Shown here: positions 5,838 through 6,013 of the stretch, in pieces
How positions within the stretch are numbered: the stretch's first letter is position 1
Layout of the letters: every line of letters begins with the position of its first letter
Assembly (NCBI GenBank): GCA_031275515.1
Contig: JAISOQ010000049.1
Span: forward strand, 1 to 6,013
Length of the DNA stretch: 6,013 bases
Direction of reading: 5' to 3'
Source of the DNA: Treponema sp.
GTDB lineage: Bacteria; Spirochaetota; Spirochaetia; Treponematales; Breznakiellaceae
The notes under the pieces: generated by a model
Databases searched by the model: none
What the model saw: only the letters and a program-made list of their open reading frames with translations
Told to the model about the DNA's origin: nothing
Made by a program: the position numbers and the translations under genes

Positions 5838-5843
5838 ATTATG
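5838..5843 (-). promoter_or_regulatory. Weak -10 candidate for the operon promoter
   Basis: On the minus strand, CATAAT (five of six matches to TATAAT) lies about 24 nt before the chosen start codon. There is no good TTGACA 16-18 nt upstream. The only competing AT-rich box is TATATA at about 5867-5872, next to the hairpin at 5872-5891. The operon promoter should lie in this short leader, but which box is used cannot be decided. Confidence 0.25.
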
Positions 5844-5871
5844 CGTTTTAACACCCGCCGGTTTCTTATAT

Positions 5872-5893
5872 AAACGCCTCCACAGGCGTTTTT
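5872..5893. terminator. Hairpin with T-run upstream of the operon
   Basis: AAACGCCT (5872-5879) and AGGCGTTT (5884-5891) form a perfect 8-bp stem with a 4-nt loop, continued by T to 5893. On the plus strand this is a compact intrinsic-terminator shape, though with a short T-run. On the minus strand the stem is followed by TTTATATAAG. It may end transcription of a gene lying beyond the right edge, or insulate the operon from antisense transcription. In the minus direction it sits just upstream of the operon leader. Confidence 0.5.
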
Positions 5894-5907
5894 CCCTAAA
5901 AAAGAAT

Positions 5908-6004
5908 GGGGGGGGGGGGGGGGGTTAGGTGGTGTTTTTGAAATTTTTTTGTAGCAGGTGATGGGGGGGGATAAAAAAAACAAGATGGGCGTTAAAAAAA
6001 AAAA
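5908..6004. repeat. Homopolymer-rich tract with 17-G run
   Basis: This stretch contains 17 consecutive G (5908-5924), 8 G (5963-5970), 8 A (5973-5980), 11 A (5994-6004) and several runs of five to seven T. It has no credible gene; the open frame crossing it on the minus strand encodes only low-complexity Pro/Phe-rich sequence and then runs out of frame into the binding-protein gene. The abrupt change from ordinary sequence suggests either poor read quality at a contig end or a genuine slippage-prone tract upstream of the operon. Confidence 0.7.
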
Positions 6005-6013
6005 CAAACATTA

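Noticed and set aside
5702..6007. Minus-strand frame with Pro- and Phe-rich start upstream of the operon
   Set aside because: Its beginning is only homopolymer sequence and the rest is an out-of-frame reading of the binding-protein signal region.
1..6013. CRISPR array, tRNA, rRNA, riboswitch, phage or defence genes
   Set aside because: I looked for regularly spaced repeats, cloverleaf arms, conserved rRNA segments, known aptamer motifs and defence-type proteins on both strands and found none.

Overview
The window holds a short carbohydrate-utilisation operon on the minus strand: a lipoprotein substrate-binding protein, two CUT1-type ABC permeases and a cytoplasmic family GH42 beta-galactosidase. 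At the left edge, on the plus strand, is the 3' end of an M24-family (Xaa-Pro) aminopeptidase gene. The base composition is moderate (about 50% G+C). The lipobox is relaxed (Leu-Gly-Gly-Cys), Shine-Dalgarno sites are strong, and no ATPase subunit is encoded nearby. These traits would suit a spirochaete such as a gut Treponema, but this is an impression from protein style and not a proof; Firmicutes-like hosts cannot be excluded.

Layout from left to right. Positions 1-126 (+) are the last 41 codons of the M24 peptidase, followed by a small hairpin. Positions 127-579 carry no intact gene, but 297-494 (+) is a recognisable, mutated 3' remnant of an IS630-family transposase with an in-frame stop. 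Positions 580-2574 (-) are the GH42 enzyme. Positions 2575-2774 are a 200-bp regulatory gap with a 10-bp-stem hairpin, an extended -10 promoter candidate, a second -10 candidate and nested palindromes. Positions 2775-3587 (-) and 3584-4462 (-) are the two permeases, overlapping by 4 nt (ATGA). A strong 11-bp stem-loop lies between the first permease and the binding-protein gene (4522-5814, -). Positions 5821-6013 hold the operon leader, a hairpin with a T-run, and then homopolymer-rich sequence including a 17-G tract, which may be poor-quality contig-end sequence or a variable tract.

The likely joint function is that the lipoprotein captures an oligosaccharide outside the cytoplasmic membrane, the two permeases import it using an ATPase encoded elsewhere, and GH42 removes terminal beta-galactosyl residues inside the cell. 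Galacto-oligosaccharides or galactan/arabinogalactan fragments are the natural guess for substrate; this is inferred from GH42 and not seen directly.

I found no evidence of an exotic new system. The points most worth checking are regulatory (the GH42 leader, the hairpin behind the binding-protein gene and the poly-G tract) and the transposase relic. Two gene starts were moved from the longest-ORF position because Shine-Dalgarno placement favours an internal ATG.
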